Of a DNA stretch of 64,000 bases, positions 35,901 through 49,800 are shown piece by piece. The notes beneath the pieces were generated by a model. The model was not told the origin of the DNA, made no database searches, and was given only the letters and a program-made list of their open reading frames with translations. Source of the stretch: Bolinopsis microptera (lineage: Eukaryota > Ctenophora > Tentaculata > Lobata > Bolinopsidae); assembly GCF_026151205.1 (NCBI RefSeq), contig NC_087073.1, positions 10,672,411-10,736,410 of the forward strand. Reading direction: 5' to 3'. The position numbers and the translations under genes were made by a program. Position 1 is the stretch's first letter. The number at the start of each line of letters is the position of its first letter.

Positions 35901-38900
35901 CAGTGCTGATGAAGGCACTCATCAGAGACAGTGCTGATGAAGGCACTCATCAGAGACAGTGCTGATGAAGGCACTCATCAGAGACAGTGCTGATGAAGGC
36001 ACTCATCAGAGACAGTGCTGATGAAGGCACTCATCAGAGACAGTGCTGATGAAGGCACTCATCAGAGACAGTGCTGATGAAGGCACTCATCAGAGAAAGT
36101 GCTGATGAAGGCACTCATCAGAGACAGTGCTGATGAAGGCACTCATCAGAGACAGTGCTGATGAAGGCACTCATCAGAGACAGTGCTGATGAAGGCACTC
36201 ATCAGAGACAGTGCTGATGAAGGCACTCATCAGAGACAGTGCTGATGAAGGCACTCATCAGAGACAGTGCTGATGAAGGCACTCATCAGAGACAGTGCTG
36301 ATGAAGGCACTCATCAGAGACAGTGCTGATGAAGGCACTCATCAGAGACAGTGCTGATGAAGGCACTCATCAGAGACAGTGCTGATGAAGGCACTCATCA
36401 GAGACAGTGCTGATGAAGGCACTGTCAATACAGTTTACTTGGCGAGAGGCGTGATTCAGCTCAGCACTTCAACTTCTACTACCGATATAAATAAGACATG
36501 ATATTATATGGGCTTAGTAAAACAAAATTGTTTAGTAAAACAAAATTTAAATTTTATTTCCATTACAGTGAATAATGATATCATAATAAGTATGAATAGA
36601 CATCCGGTAATAAACTTGTTAGGTCCAGATGCCGCCCGACTAACAAAATAAAAAGAGCTAGCTTACATTTCTCTAATTCTCTCTTCTCTGTTATCCGAGA
36701 ACGTTCAAACGAAAGTTTCACCAACTTTTTAACGGTTCTGCTGGATTAAAAATACAAGACTCTTCTAGTGAACCTTAGTTTCTGCAGTGGATACAGTTAT
36801 CATGGTAACATGCTGGTTACTGTGGATACAGTATATCTAAAGTGTACAAACTGTGTCATATTACCTTAGGGTCAATAAATTTGGTTACCATAATCTTAGT
36901 CACAAATTTCGCAAATTTTTAGTCTACAACAATTTTAGTCACATTTTTCAACTTTTCGAGACCATTTTCTATTCCATTTACATAAACAACGAAAAATTTA
37001 GTCTACCCCGTCTGAACATTACTGATTAAGCTGCAATGCATTACTCAGGAATTTCAGTGACATCAGATCCAGAGTTTGTGACTCTGTATCACTAAGTTCT
37101 TCAGTACACTGTTCAGTTTCTTTTTCACCCTTTTTCGACTTTACCATTTCTGTCGGTTCGACGTAGTTTATGTCGATATGATCCTTCAGCCGTATCAACA
37201 GAGCATGCATTGGGATGGATCGATTAAAAATATAATGTCCAAGAGGAGCTCTAACCCTTTAAGTGCAATAGGACTTTGGTACGGTTTTGTGCAGTAGGCT
37301 GTAGGAACGGTGATGTCATTATATTAATTATAAACAATGTAAGCTTAATAATATTCAATATTCATGTCATATGATATGGTCTACTGAAATTTTGGTCTGC
37401 TTTGAAATTAGTCGCCGAAAAATTTAGTCTCATGAAATTTGGTTTACAACAATTTTAGTCAAAAGTTTGACTAAATTTATGGCAGACTAAATTTGTCGTT
37501 CTTAAGGGGGGGGGGGGGGGGGGGGGGTTCACCCTGATTTTGTTGTGAAACTTGGTTTCGAGATAGCAGTTGACCAACAAACAAGGACCAGTGATCGAAC
37601 TTTTGAGGGGGTCTCGGACCCCAACCGCCAAACGGTGCCCGCGGGGCAGCCACGCCCATATTTGGTCCAAATTAGGCCCAATTTAGCTAAATAACCTCAA
37701 CATGCCTGAAACCCAGGTATTAGGTGCTCTACTTGTAGCTAGTGGTCCCCTCAACTCGTATATGAAATTTCATCATGTTTAGACAAAAAATGACTGAGTT
37801 ATGAGCCAAAAACAATATGCCCATATTTGGGCATACGCACCAAATTTGATCGATTTTGGCCCATAAATTGGTCAAATATCAGTATTTTTGAATGAAACCA
37901 ACTTTATATAGAAGGTAAGCATATACTTCAAATTCTCTATGATTATCAGCTCAGTATCTACCTAACTGTAAATTCTATTTTCAAATAATCGCAAAAAATA
38001 TACAAAATTGCCCATATCTCAGTTCGAGATATTTACGAAACTGATTTCGCTCAAAAAAATAGAACTCGATAGGGTTTTAATATTTTTACATGAAATTTTC
38101 AGAATCAATGTAAGCATTTCGACCTTAAGTTTTAATATGGAATTTTGAGTTAGGCCTTTATAAAAATTTGGCGGCCAAATTCTGAAATTTGCCGGGAATG
38201 TGTTCTAAGTACCCACTACTGACTACCTAGTAACCACCTAGTTACCACCTAGTTACCACCTAGTAACCGCCTAGTTACCGCCTAGTTACCAGCCAGTAAC
38301 CAGCCATTAACCACTGTGTTCTAAGTACCCACTACCGACTACTACTATTTGTTAGGTAGCACCAGCAGAGTTAGAAGGAGTATTAACATCACACCCGGGT
38401 ATTGCTGACGCTGCTGTTATTGGTATCCCTGATGAGCGAGCTGGAGAAGTGCCAAAAGCTTTCGTTACTCCCAGCCCTGGAGGTAGGTGTTATCTGCACA
38501 CAAATAATAATAATATTATATAATTCATTGGTATTTCCATCAACGATTAATCATTGTAGTCATCGATATTCCCAGATGTGTGTCCTGGAAAAATACTGTT
38601 ATATTTTCTAAAAGTCGTTATTACACAGAAGTGACCACTTTGTGAGGATCATATGACATACATTTCACACTTATCTTACACTTTATAATACGTTACAGCG
38701 AATATCACTGAAGAGGATGTGAAGAACTTCATAGCTTCTAGACTTTCTGTTGAGAAACAGCTGGGATCTGTAAGTTACTCACTATGTTATATATAATGTA
38801 ATCTCATTATATATTCTTGTAATAGTAAATGTGATTCCAGCAGTAATATTATGAATTATCTATAAATTCTCTGTCTCTCATAACTAGTAAGTAACATCTA

Positions 38901-41900
38901 ATTTTAACCGCATAACTCTGTAGTCCTCTCTCAAACCTTTTAAAAATTCAGTCTATAACTTTTATTCGTTTATTCGTTTATTTGTTTATTTTGTTTCATT
39001 AATGTGGCAACAGCTCCCCACTGTTAAATGTATTCACTTGTATATACCCTGACGCACACGCGCCTTTTCTTTCAAATGAAGTTTATTAATTCTGTATAAT
39101 AATATTCAAATCCCTTGGGGCACATACCTTCACCCAGTATGGAATTATCATGTTCTTACTGCTCGATTATGGTACTTTATTACACTACTTTTCTCATGAT
39201 CCTATTTTTATTCAATGAAAATTGAATATGTCATTAGATTAGTATTTCCAGTGATGATGTAGCAACTGTTTATCGTACTATTTATTACCCGTAGCAAATC
39301 ATGGCTGACAAATCAGCACTCACAATCACATAGGATACAGTTAGCTAAATGTGTTTACACTACCATATATCACGTTATCGTATTATTATCATGTTAGATT
39401 TAATTGTGATCTTGGTTGGTAATAACAAACTCACATTATTTTTACATGGCTATCTGTATTATAAGACACTTATTCACATCAATTACATTATGTTATTAGA
39501 TGAAAGTTAGTGAGTGTGACTGATTGATTTTCATCTCCAGCACATTCCTCCATTACACTTTCTGATACAGACACTGCCACTTCGCTAATCGGAAATTGAA
39601 TTTCCCGGTCGTTACTATACGTACGCGGCGAACGACATACGAAAAAAGTATTGTCTGCTCGGCGCGCTAGAACTTGTGGTTTAGCTAGCTAGCGCTAGTG
39701 GATATTACAAACGTGAACCGTACTAGCACGGCTAACCTCTATCAATATTATAGAGGCCTTCCAGCGGATATTTAGAGTACGTTACGTTCTATTCTATGAA
39801 TGCATGATATTTATGGAACTTTGGGTATTGTTAATGTTATTAAACGTAGAAAATCAAAGTGTTCGTTAAATGATAACCAGAATGTCACGTGACCAGAGTA
39901 ATCATCAATCAGATGTGTCACGTGTCCACATTAATCTAGAGTAATACAGTGGAGTTATGAAATAGTAATTATTAGTGTAATCTGCCAGCTTGCTGACAAG
40001 GCGGACCATTAGGCCCGTCATTCAGCGGCGAATCTTTATAATTATCTCATATTACAGGGAGCAGGTGCCACGCTATCTGTTTCCCAATTTACTCTAGCTT
40101 TATTCAGAGGGGATACTGTACGAGTGCTGTGACATGTGCTGACCGTGAATTACAGTGGACTGCTTATTTATCTCGTATCTATATAAGTTGACATGGAGGC
40201 AACTTCATTACACGACGGCTGCTCTGATTGAATATTTAATATTGCATTGCTGCTCACACATATTGAAGTTCACAGTTGTGCACCATTTTAGTGCTGTCAG
40301 GTTTTATTGGGTTGAATTTTAGCGCTCTCTGTAAATTGATTTTATACCTACTTTATACAAGTACTCGAGTAGACTATTCTAGAATATCAAACACGGGTTT
40401 AGACTTTAGCCGGTCTGTGGGATCACATGAGATCCCAGTTTAAACTTTATAAGGCATGATTTTCATACATAATCTGAGCAACATAGTGTCATTAAGAATA
40501 TTGTTTTGCTACTTAAAATTAAGTATCAATCGCAAATGACAGCTGCTCAGTTTTTCAAAGGAGCACCTGTTTGAACTTTTGATTTCTGTGCCAGTTTGTG
40601 GTAGTTGTACAGCAATACTAAGGTAATGGGGCTACTGCGGACCCTCCACCGGCCAAACCTTGTTAACAAAGCCGCGGTCAAGGTTTGGTGAACGGTAGTT
40701 AAAAGCGCTTAAGGGACATAAGTCAAAGTGGTAGAGCAACATCATGTAGTGGATATCTTGAGGAATGACTAGTAGTTAGGTAGCATGTAAGGTTGCTTCT
40801 TCATAAATCGTCTTCCTACTCCGATAATAAATTACATCAAGTCTTGAAAATTATTCGAGAAGAATACCAGTTTATCGTTAACTTAGAGTTAGATTTTTAT
40901 TTAGCTTTTTTATTTCCCCACTCTCCATGGTAGATTTCCGTTCATTTTAGAGCCTCATTTAATCAGTCGGTCTTACTTAAGAACCTCTCACCCTCTAAGA
41001 AAATCTTGATAATTATCTCATATTACAGGGAGCAGGTGTCTTCTTCTTCTTCGTAGGGGGCTGTCGTCAATATCACTAATGGTAAGATCGTGACCACTGT
41101 AATGAGTGTAAGATAGAGCATTGGAGCCCTGTGCTTACCCCGGTAAAATTAATAAAGCAAGAAAAAAAATGTTTAGATTTTTGATCCTTGGTAGTGAGAA
41201 TTTGTCCACTATGTCTGTCACGCTAAGATAAAATGAGCCAAAGTATCCTCGTTGGTAAGACCATTTCGGGCACTGGCCAATAAAGTGGTTCATTGTCTCC
41301 TCCTCCATGAGACAGTGTGGACAAATTTTGGGGACCGTTGTCGGCTTGAACTTATTAATGTGGTATTTTAGTTCACAATGTCCAGTAAGGAATTGTGTTG
41401 CTGTTCTTGTGCTCTCTTTGCCAAGTTTCGGGATTGATCTGGCGAACTTATGTCTCCATACTCGTTTGAAGTGAGTGTTGGGTAAAGTTCTCCATCTTTC
41501 CCTCATTTTCCGGTGACTTATACTCCGCAGCGCTCCCTTCCATAATACCTTTGGTATTGGTAGTTGCACATGAGCGGAGTCCAGGTGTCACGCTCTCTGT
41601 TTCCCAATTTACTCTAGCTTTATTCAGAGGGGATACTGTACGAGTTCACTGACATGTGCTGACCGTGAATTACAGTGGACTGCTTATTTATCTCGTATTT
41701 ATATAAGTTGACATGGAGGTAGCTTCATTACACGACGGCTCTGATTGAATATTTAATATTGCATTGCTGCTCACACATACTGAAGTTTACAGACTATTTT
41801 AGAATATCAAACACGGGTCTAGACTTTAGCCGGTCGGGTATCTGGGACCACATGAGATGCTCATTTTAAACTTTATAAGCCATGATTTTCATACATAATC

Positions 41901-44900
41901 TGAGCAACACAGTGTCATTAATAATATTGTTATAACAACAACAAAGAGATGTTTGGCAGAAAATAAAATCCCTTACAAACAAGAGAGTAAACAGATCTGC
42001 GGCAGTGCGGGATAAGAATGGGACACTTATATCAGATCCCGAAGCTCAGTCACATCGCTGGGCCGAATATTTTGAAGAACTCTTGACGCCAGCAGCAGAT
42101 GCGGTGGATTTCTCTCTATTGGATGAGGACGAAAAGGTACTTTCTTTTGAATATCTTAGTAATGATGATGAGCCACCGTCCTTGTTTGAAATTGAGGAAG
42201 CTATCAAGAAGTTGAAGAACTACAAAAGTGCTGGAATTGATGAAATTTCAAATGAGCAGTTAAAGTACGGTTCTCCTGGACTTCTGCCTTGGTTAAAAGA
42301 TTTGTTTGAAACTGTATGGAAAAGTGAGGATATTCCTAGTGATTGGAGGAAAGGAATCATCACCATCATCCCAAAGAAAGGGGACCTCACATGATTGATT
42401 GGGAATCGAGCGGTTTACTCGATTAATGTTTACTCAAAATTATAATACAAACAGTAATAGATAGAAAATAGTAACGTTAAAGAATTCTTTTAAAAAAAAC
42501 CCTCTGGAAAGGGCACTGCACACGGTTTATCAAAAAGTACACTGTGATCATGAAGTACTATGAACTACAGATTTAAAAAACACAACGCTTCACGCTACAC
42601 ATGATATTACACATCCATAACCTATAGGTTAAGAAGTTTAGAATTGCACTGAACAGCTTGGACTATTGTTTTTAAAATTTTGTGCAAAATTTTACCATCA
42701 GTGATTAATGATTTTGGCCGGTAACTCAGCGCTTACAGTAATTATGAGTGCGCGATTGAGATTAATGTATGGAAAAAGAATTTAGCGGCAGTGAAATGCT
42801 TGCTTATCTACGCTAAGTGGGGGTAGTTATGCGAGCGGTTATTATATTGGTAGTCAGTAATTGCGAGTTGTCATTTAAATTTGTGTCATTTAGTGTAGTT
42901 TCTATGTGCTGGGTTGTGTGATTTTCATACTGCTCCCTGTTGCAAGCCATTAATTAGACAGTAGACTTAATTTAAACTTAGATTATATTCGTTTCAGTTG
43001 AAATTCGATTCAGGTTAAATGTTAAAATTTTAAATTTCACGTCTAGACTGTCTTAGGCCAGGAACATTGTGCAGTAGGAATGGTTGCCACTCGTTAACAT
43101 CACCATCACTTTGAAGATTAAGTAGCATTTTCTTGGCACTACTCTTGAACAGATTTATCGAAAATAATGTCGGAAGTGTAGTAACGTCTGCTTTGTCTGC
43201 GAAGACAGAGAGCAGTGGTCCCTTGTAGAAAATACTGTTTTGAAAGTGTCTTTTCCCGTATAACTGGAGCCAGGAGCAGGCTGACGTGTGATCAGAAAGT
43301 TTTGTGGGTATGTCGGCGGGAAAAGCTTGAGAGATGTTTTTGGGGACTAATTGTGGCATGTTTTTAACTTTATGCATCAAGATAATTGAGTTGTAAACGA
43401 TAAGACCATGCACAGTGAGAATTTCATGTTCACTGAAAAATGGCTTTGTGTGTTGTGGTAAGGCACCTTCCTTAAAGTAGTAGTTTACGAAGCCAGGCAT
43501 AATAGCCCTTATTCCTTGCTTCTGTTTGCTGAATAAAGCATCTATATGGCTTTTTGCAGCAAAACCCCATATCAATGAACAATAGTTTATATGAGATTGT
43601 ACAAAGCTTTGGTATATCTGGAGTCTAACTTTAATCGGCAGCCGACTTTTTATTTTGTACATAATACCAATATACCGCATCATTTTCGCTTTAAGAGCAG
43701 TAATGTGACTGGTCCAGGTCAATTTTTCGTCAACAATTACGCCACGAAATCGGGCCTCAGTTTTTCGCTCAATAGTGGTGCCTGCAATTTGAATATTTAC
43801 GTCAGGTGTTGAGGTTCTGTTGGGTGAGAGAAGCATGTAGCACGTTTTCTTAAGGTTTAACGAAAGACCATTTTGATCTACCCAGTTTATCAATAAAGGT
43901 GAAAATTCGGTCATCTTTTGTAGTATTTCTTGATGATTTTTACCTGAGATAATTATGTTTGCGTCGTCAGCATATAAAACAAATTTAGCGTACGATTTGA
44001 TTTTTGGCATGTCATTGATATATATTATGAAAAGTAAAGGTCCTAAAATACTGCCTTGCGGCACTCCGTGTCTCATGGACTGTGAGGAAGAATTTGTGCC
44101 CCCTATTGAAACATACTGACTCCTGGAACTTAGATAAGACTTGAACCATTGGTGTGCTAGTCCTCTTATGCCATAATGATACAGTTTGTCTAAGAGAATA
44201 TCGTGGGAAATTACATCAAACGCTTTGCTAAAATCAAGTAGGAGGAGTAGAGAGACCTCTTTTTTGGAGAGGTTGTGTCTAATCGTGTTGGTTGCATCAA
44301 GGAGCGCATGTTCACACGACCGACCCGGCCGAAAACCGTATTGTCCTTCAAATAAAGTGCTATGTCGCTCCAGGAAGTCAAGGACTCTTCTGTGCATGAG
44401 TTTCTCATAGATTTTTGAACATATTGCAACAACAACAGAGGGATAACTCTACGCTCCACCGTATCGAAGTTATTTCAAATCGTGTTGTTAAAAAGACTAA
44501 GTAATGGGCTTGAAAAGTTACTTAGAGAAAATCAGTGTGGTTTCAGGAGAAACCGTTCTTGTATAGATCAGCTATACTCCCTTCATTGTATAATACACAA
44601 TTGTATAGAATTCAACGTCCCTTTGTATATAAACTTTATTGATTTTAAAGCTGCTTTTGATTCAATCAATCGTGACTTTATTTGGAAAGCTTTTGAACAT
44701 TATGGTCTTCCAACAAAATACATCAATGTTTTCAAAGCGTTCTTTAGAGCAACTGAAAGTGCAGTTCGTGTCAATGGAGAATTGACAAGATGGTTTGATG
44801 TCGATTCGGGGACTGGACAAGTAAAGGTGATGTGCAAGGGCCTCCCATTTTCAACCTTGTACTTAACTGGGGATTAGAACTTGCCGAGAAGTTTAAAAAT

Positions 44901-46825
44901 ATATCGCGTGGTTTTACTCTTCAGTACAGACAAAGTTCCAGACAACCGGAAAAATGTGTCATTGATTTGGACTATGCTGATGACATAGCAGGCATGGATG
45001 ACACTGTCGAGGGACTGCAAGAAACAACGGACAATATTGCGAAATACTGTGGGCTTGGGGGTTTAAAGATGAACGCAAAGAAAACAGAGATCATGGTAAT
45101 TGGGAAAGATACGTCGCAGCACCCACTCCCAGAGAATAGGACCATAGATATTACTGTCGATGGAAACTCTGCAAAGCAGGTCACTCAATTCACTTATTTG
45201 GGTGCCAAAATTACATCGGATGGCAAGATCGATAAAGAAATAAGTGTCAGGATTGGAAAAGCAACCGGAGCTTTTAACCAACTCAATAACATTTGGAAGA
45301 ATAAGAACATAAGCATTAACAACAAAGTGCGAATCTACATCGCAGCTGTTCTTACCATTCTGACCTATGGAAGTGAGATATGGAACACGACTCAAGTGCA
45401 GACAAGAAGATTAGAGTCTTTCCATCAGTGCTGCTTACGCAGAATCCTGAGAGTGAGGTGGTTCCATCGAGTAAGAAATGAAGATGTTTTAAGAAGGGCT
45501 TCAATAACTGCTCTTACTGACATAATAGCAACAAAACGGCTACGTTGGTTTGGACATGTCAGTAGAATGCCTGAAGATCGGTTACCTAACTATCTACTTG
45601 AATGGAAACCCAAGCATGGGAAACGATCAAGAGGCAGGCCTAGGAAGAGCTTAAATGATGTATTTATTGAAGATGCTGAGCAGAGATTGGATCGTAATGG
45701 ACTCACGATTGATTGTATGAGAAGATTGGCTGCAGATCGAAAAGGATGGAGAAATATTACCCGCCGAAGTTGTATAATACAAAGTAATGACGCAGATGAC
45801 GCAGACTAATCCTTTTAGATGGAGATCTCGCCATGTAACATGTATGTTTGCTACTTAAAATTAAGTATTAATCGTAAATGACAGGTGCTCATTTTTTCAA
45901 AGACATTTGTGCAATAACAGTATCTTTTAATCGTGACGTCCGTCCTTCATTAATCCACAACTTTCAGGCTTGTCACAAATGATAAGTTGCTATCACACTT
46001 CAAGTGACAAGTCACGTGTCACCCCGCCCCCCCCCCCCCCCCCCTCACAGTAAACTTCAAGTCACGTGTCACCCCGGCCCCCCCCCCCCCCCACAGTACA
46101 CTTCAAGTCATGTGTCACCCCTCCCCCACAGTACACTTCAAGGAAAAGTTGTCGTGTCTGTTCTGTCGCCTTTGATTGATATCAGGCATTAGAGATGTAT
46201 CAACTTCATTATATTGTTGTGTACTCGTTTTAGCACAGTATTTTAGCGTAGTATTTTAGAGCATATATTAGTGTACGACATTTAGTACAGCAGGGTAGAG
46301 CAGAGAGTTCATCTTAACATCTCTGTTTTGATTATCAGAGGGTTCATTTAAACACCTCTGTTTTGGTAACAAGGAGGATAATTTGGGAATTGTTTAGAGA
46401 TTGCTAGAGAGAGTTCATCATTAACTCGAGGGTCACCTTATGTTGGTAAACAAACAACCAGTGACCTACCCTGGTCACTGGTTATGATCTTAAGAATTGA
46501 GGCCGATAGCCTTTAGTAACTGTTCGTTTAATTTTGTGTGGGTAGTTAGGTTGCCCTCCTAGTTAACCACCATATATCCTATGGTTTTGAGGCTAAGAGC
46601 TCCTTTTGTCGCTTCTCCTTCTATCATCAAGTCAATGGGGATGATTCTGGTGATGATGTCTAGAGCTGCTCCAGGAGTTGATGGCAGCCCTGTTATGAGA
46701 ATGTTCCCCAGCCGCTGTACGCTGCTTAGAATCGTTAAGTTATGTTTTTTGGATAGACTATTGAGCCAGATTTTCGCAGCGTATGGATGGTCTGACAACG
46801 GCTGTATATATGGTCTGACAACGGC

Positions 46826-46883
<58 letters not shown>

Positions 46884-49800
46884 TTTCATGGTCTTCGGAG
46901 TGAACCCCCATGTTGGTCCAATAGCTGTGTTCGTTCCACGTGAGTTTGCTATCGGGTGTTACCCCTAGAAACTTAGTGGAACTTCGCATATCTATTTCTG
47001 TTCCGTTCACTGTTAGAGAGAATTCCCTTTCCTCCTCCAAATGAACATAACATGTTTTTAGTGTAATTAGCTTCAGCCCGTTATCAGTGCACCATGATGG
47101 CTTCAAGACTTTTCTGCGTCATCTCTCTGAGATGACAGCATCAAAGCCTTTGTTGCCTTCCCTTTAGCGTGGCTAATAGAGCAAGATCGTCCGCGAACCC
47201 TTGCAGGTCATATGGGATCTTGTGTCTGATGTAGGTAGTATACTGGTATTATTGTACGCTTGACTTATTCTGTATAACCCTGTAAATTATACACATTAGT
47301 GTATGTGAGCAAGTTCTACATAATCTTAATACAGTGCAGGTAAGGTTTGTTCTCTCAACGTGTCTTATTTTATTATAAATAATTTTACTTTACTTGTACT
47401 TGAAAAGGTCTCCTCCTAGTCGTTGGAGTGGCCTGCACCACATAGTAACTCCTTTCTCCGATGTATTAGGCCTCTCCAATGTACCCTGTTTGTTGCTTGT
47501 TGTTCTGCATCTTCTATCGTGATGTTATCGACACCTGTGAAGATTGCTGCATCCTCCCGGACACATGACAGCCAGTTTTTCCGAGGTCTACCTCTTGATC
47601 TTTTACCATGCTTTGGGATCCAGTGCAGAAGATAGTTGGGTATTCTTTCTTCTGGCATCCTCACCACATGGCCAAACCATCGGAGCCTAGCTGCTCGTAC
47701 GAAAGTATCAACAGGTGCGATGTTGGCCCGCTTACGTACGTCAGCATTAGATACGTGATAAAACCATTTGATTTTCAGGATTCTTCTCAGACATCTATGA
47801 TGGAACACCTCAAATCTTTTCATCTGCGTCTGTGTGGTATTCCATACCTCACTTCCATAAAGCAGTATAGTGAGGACAGCCGCTTTGTAGATCCTGATTT
47901 TAGTCGGTGTCTTGATGTTGCGACTGTACCATATACTGCTAAGCTGATAGAATGCCCCAGAGGCCTTCTGAATTCGAGCTGATAGTTCTCTGTCAATTGT
48001 TCCATCCGCACTGATGATAGCACCCAAGTAAGTGAAGCTGCTGACCTGCTGTATTGGGAGACCTTCCACATTGATGTCCATAGTGTCGTCTTTAGAATAC
48101 GGCCTCTGCGATGCACTTTTACTGACAGCCATGGTCTGTGTTTTGCCAGCATTAATCTTCAGACCCGCATAGGCACTGTATTTGCAGAGAAGGTCAGTGG
48201 TTTCCTGCAGCCCCTCTTTTGAGTTATCTAACATGGCCATGTCATCAGCGTAATCAGTGTCCAAGAGATGTTTCTCTTCTACCCCGGGGGCTGGCAGCTG
48301 TAATAGAGCCCCCTTACTAATGACCTTGTTCAGTTCCATAAGGTATGCAGAGAAATTCAGACAAAAGTTGAATACTGGTGGTCCCTGTATATAATCACCT
48401 TGCCCAGTTCCCGAGTTGACATCAAACCAACCTGTAACCTCTCCATTGACCCTAACAGCACTAACTGTGTGAGTAAAGAACGCCTTCATGATTCTAATAT
48501 ACTTGTCAGGTAAGCCGTAGTGCTGCATACTTCTCCAAATGAACTGCCTGTCAATTGAATCAAAAGCTGCTTTGAAATCAACAAAATTAATATACAGAGG
48601 GATATTATACTCAATACATTGGTGTATAATACAGCGGAGTGAATAAACCTGGTCAATGCATGAGCGATTCTGCCTAAAACCACTTTGATTCTCCCGGAGA
48701 AATTTTTCCATGCCATTGCTAAGTCTTCGCAGGAGTATCATCTGCAGGAGCTTCGAGGCTGTGGATCTTAATGTAATGCCTCTGTTGTTAGCGCAATGAG
48801 AGGTGTCACCCTTCTTTCCAACGATGATAATAACACCTTTGGACCAATCCTCAGGAATCTTCTCATCTTCCCACACTTTCTTGAACAACACAACTAGTTG
48901 ATCAACTAACCCATCCTGTCCATACTTAAGTTGCTCGTTGGTGATACCATCCACTCCTGGACTTTTGTGATTCTTGAGTTTTTTGAGGGCATCAACAATC
49001 TCGTTTCTTGTAGGAGCCTCATCCGAATCGGAAAGGTCATCAAAACTGGGTTGAGGAGAGATGTTGTCTAGGTCGGAAATATTGGCCTCTCGCGGGGGCG
49101 GGTTCAATAGCCTTGAGAAGTGCTCTTTCCACCTTTCTTTCTGGGCATGTGGGTCGGCAATCAACTGGCCAGATACGTCTCTAACTGCAGTTGACTGCTT
49201 CTTCTTCTTTCCAGATATGACATTAATCTTCTGCCATACCTCGCGTTGCTGACCTTTTCTCGCAGCTTCTTCCAGGTCATCAGCCATTCTAAGTGCCCAG
49301 TTGTTATCGTCCACCTTACTACTTTTTTTAAAGAGCTTATTCAATCTAGAATACTCTGACCTGTTAGCGTTTGAATTAGGGTCTTTACGCTTAAATTCTT
49401 TACGGTTGTTCAATAAATCTTTTGTCTTCTGAGATTGGTGCCTGTCCTTCTTTTTTCGAGGTCTTTGCCCAAGGATTTCCATGGAGACTTGTTGGACAGT
49501 TGTCTTGAAGTTGTCCCACATTGATTCCAGGTCAACCTCAGGTTCCAAACAGTCAAATTTGTTTCTCAGAACAACATTGTATTCGGAAACAAGTGAATGA
49601 TCACGCAGATGCTCAATAGCAGGAATCTTAAGCTTACGATCCTGCTTCTTTTTCACTGACATAAGCTTCATTCTCAGTCGTGCTCTTACCAAATAGTGAT
49701 CAGACCCAATGTCAGCCCCCCTACAAACTTTTACATTTAGCAAAGAGCCTCCAAACTTCTTACTGATACAGATATGGTCTATTTGGTTTACAGTACGACC

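Larger units (their letters stand above)
41932..45844 (+). mobile_element. RTE-like LINE, 5'-truncated, interrupted
   Basis: RT pieces: 42005-42394 (open upstream from about 41937), then 44449-44877 and 44832-45809. They match in order the residues of the RTE-like copy at 47416-49893: [54 protein letters not shown] minus-strand CR1-like element interrupts it between the KKGD motif and RGITLRS. A frameshift near 44820 removes the GQGD-type motif. TSD is weak (TGTT). Confidence 0.82.
41010..45905. repeat. Dispersed duplicated unit, copy B, split by insertions
   Basis: Pieces 41010-41040, 41582-41931 and 45845-45905 align in order with copy A (40035-40565). They give the order of events: duplication first, then LINE insertions. 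Confidence 0.75.

Noticed and set aside
35118-36423. Hammerhead ribozyme array, because each unit contains CTGATGA
   Set aside because: The second core motif GAAA and the cleavage triplet in the correct place are missing; CTGATGA pairs with TCATCAG instead.
35118-36423. Tandem C/D box snoRNAs (TGATGA box C, CTGA box D)
   Set aside because: Units of 28 bp are too short, the base before TGATGA is C not purine, and the D-like CTGA overlaps the C-like box.
37019-37210. 63-aa minus-strand gene
   Set aside because: Open and not low-complexity, but no start context, no recognised motif and it lies inside a likely inverted-repeat element.
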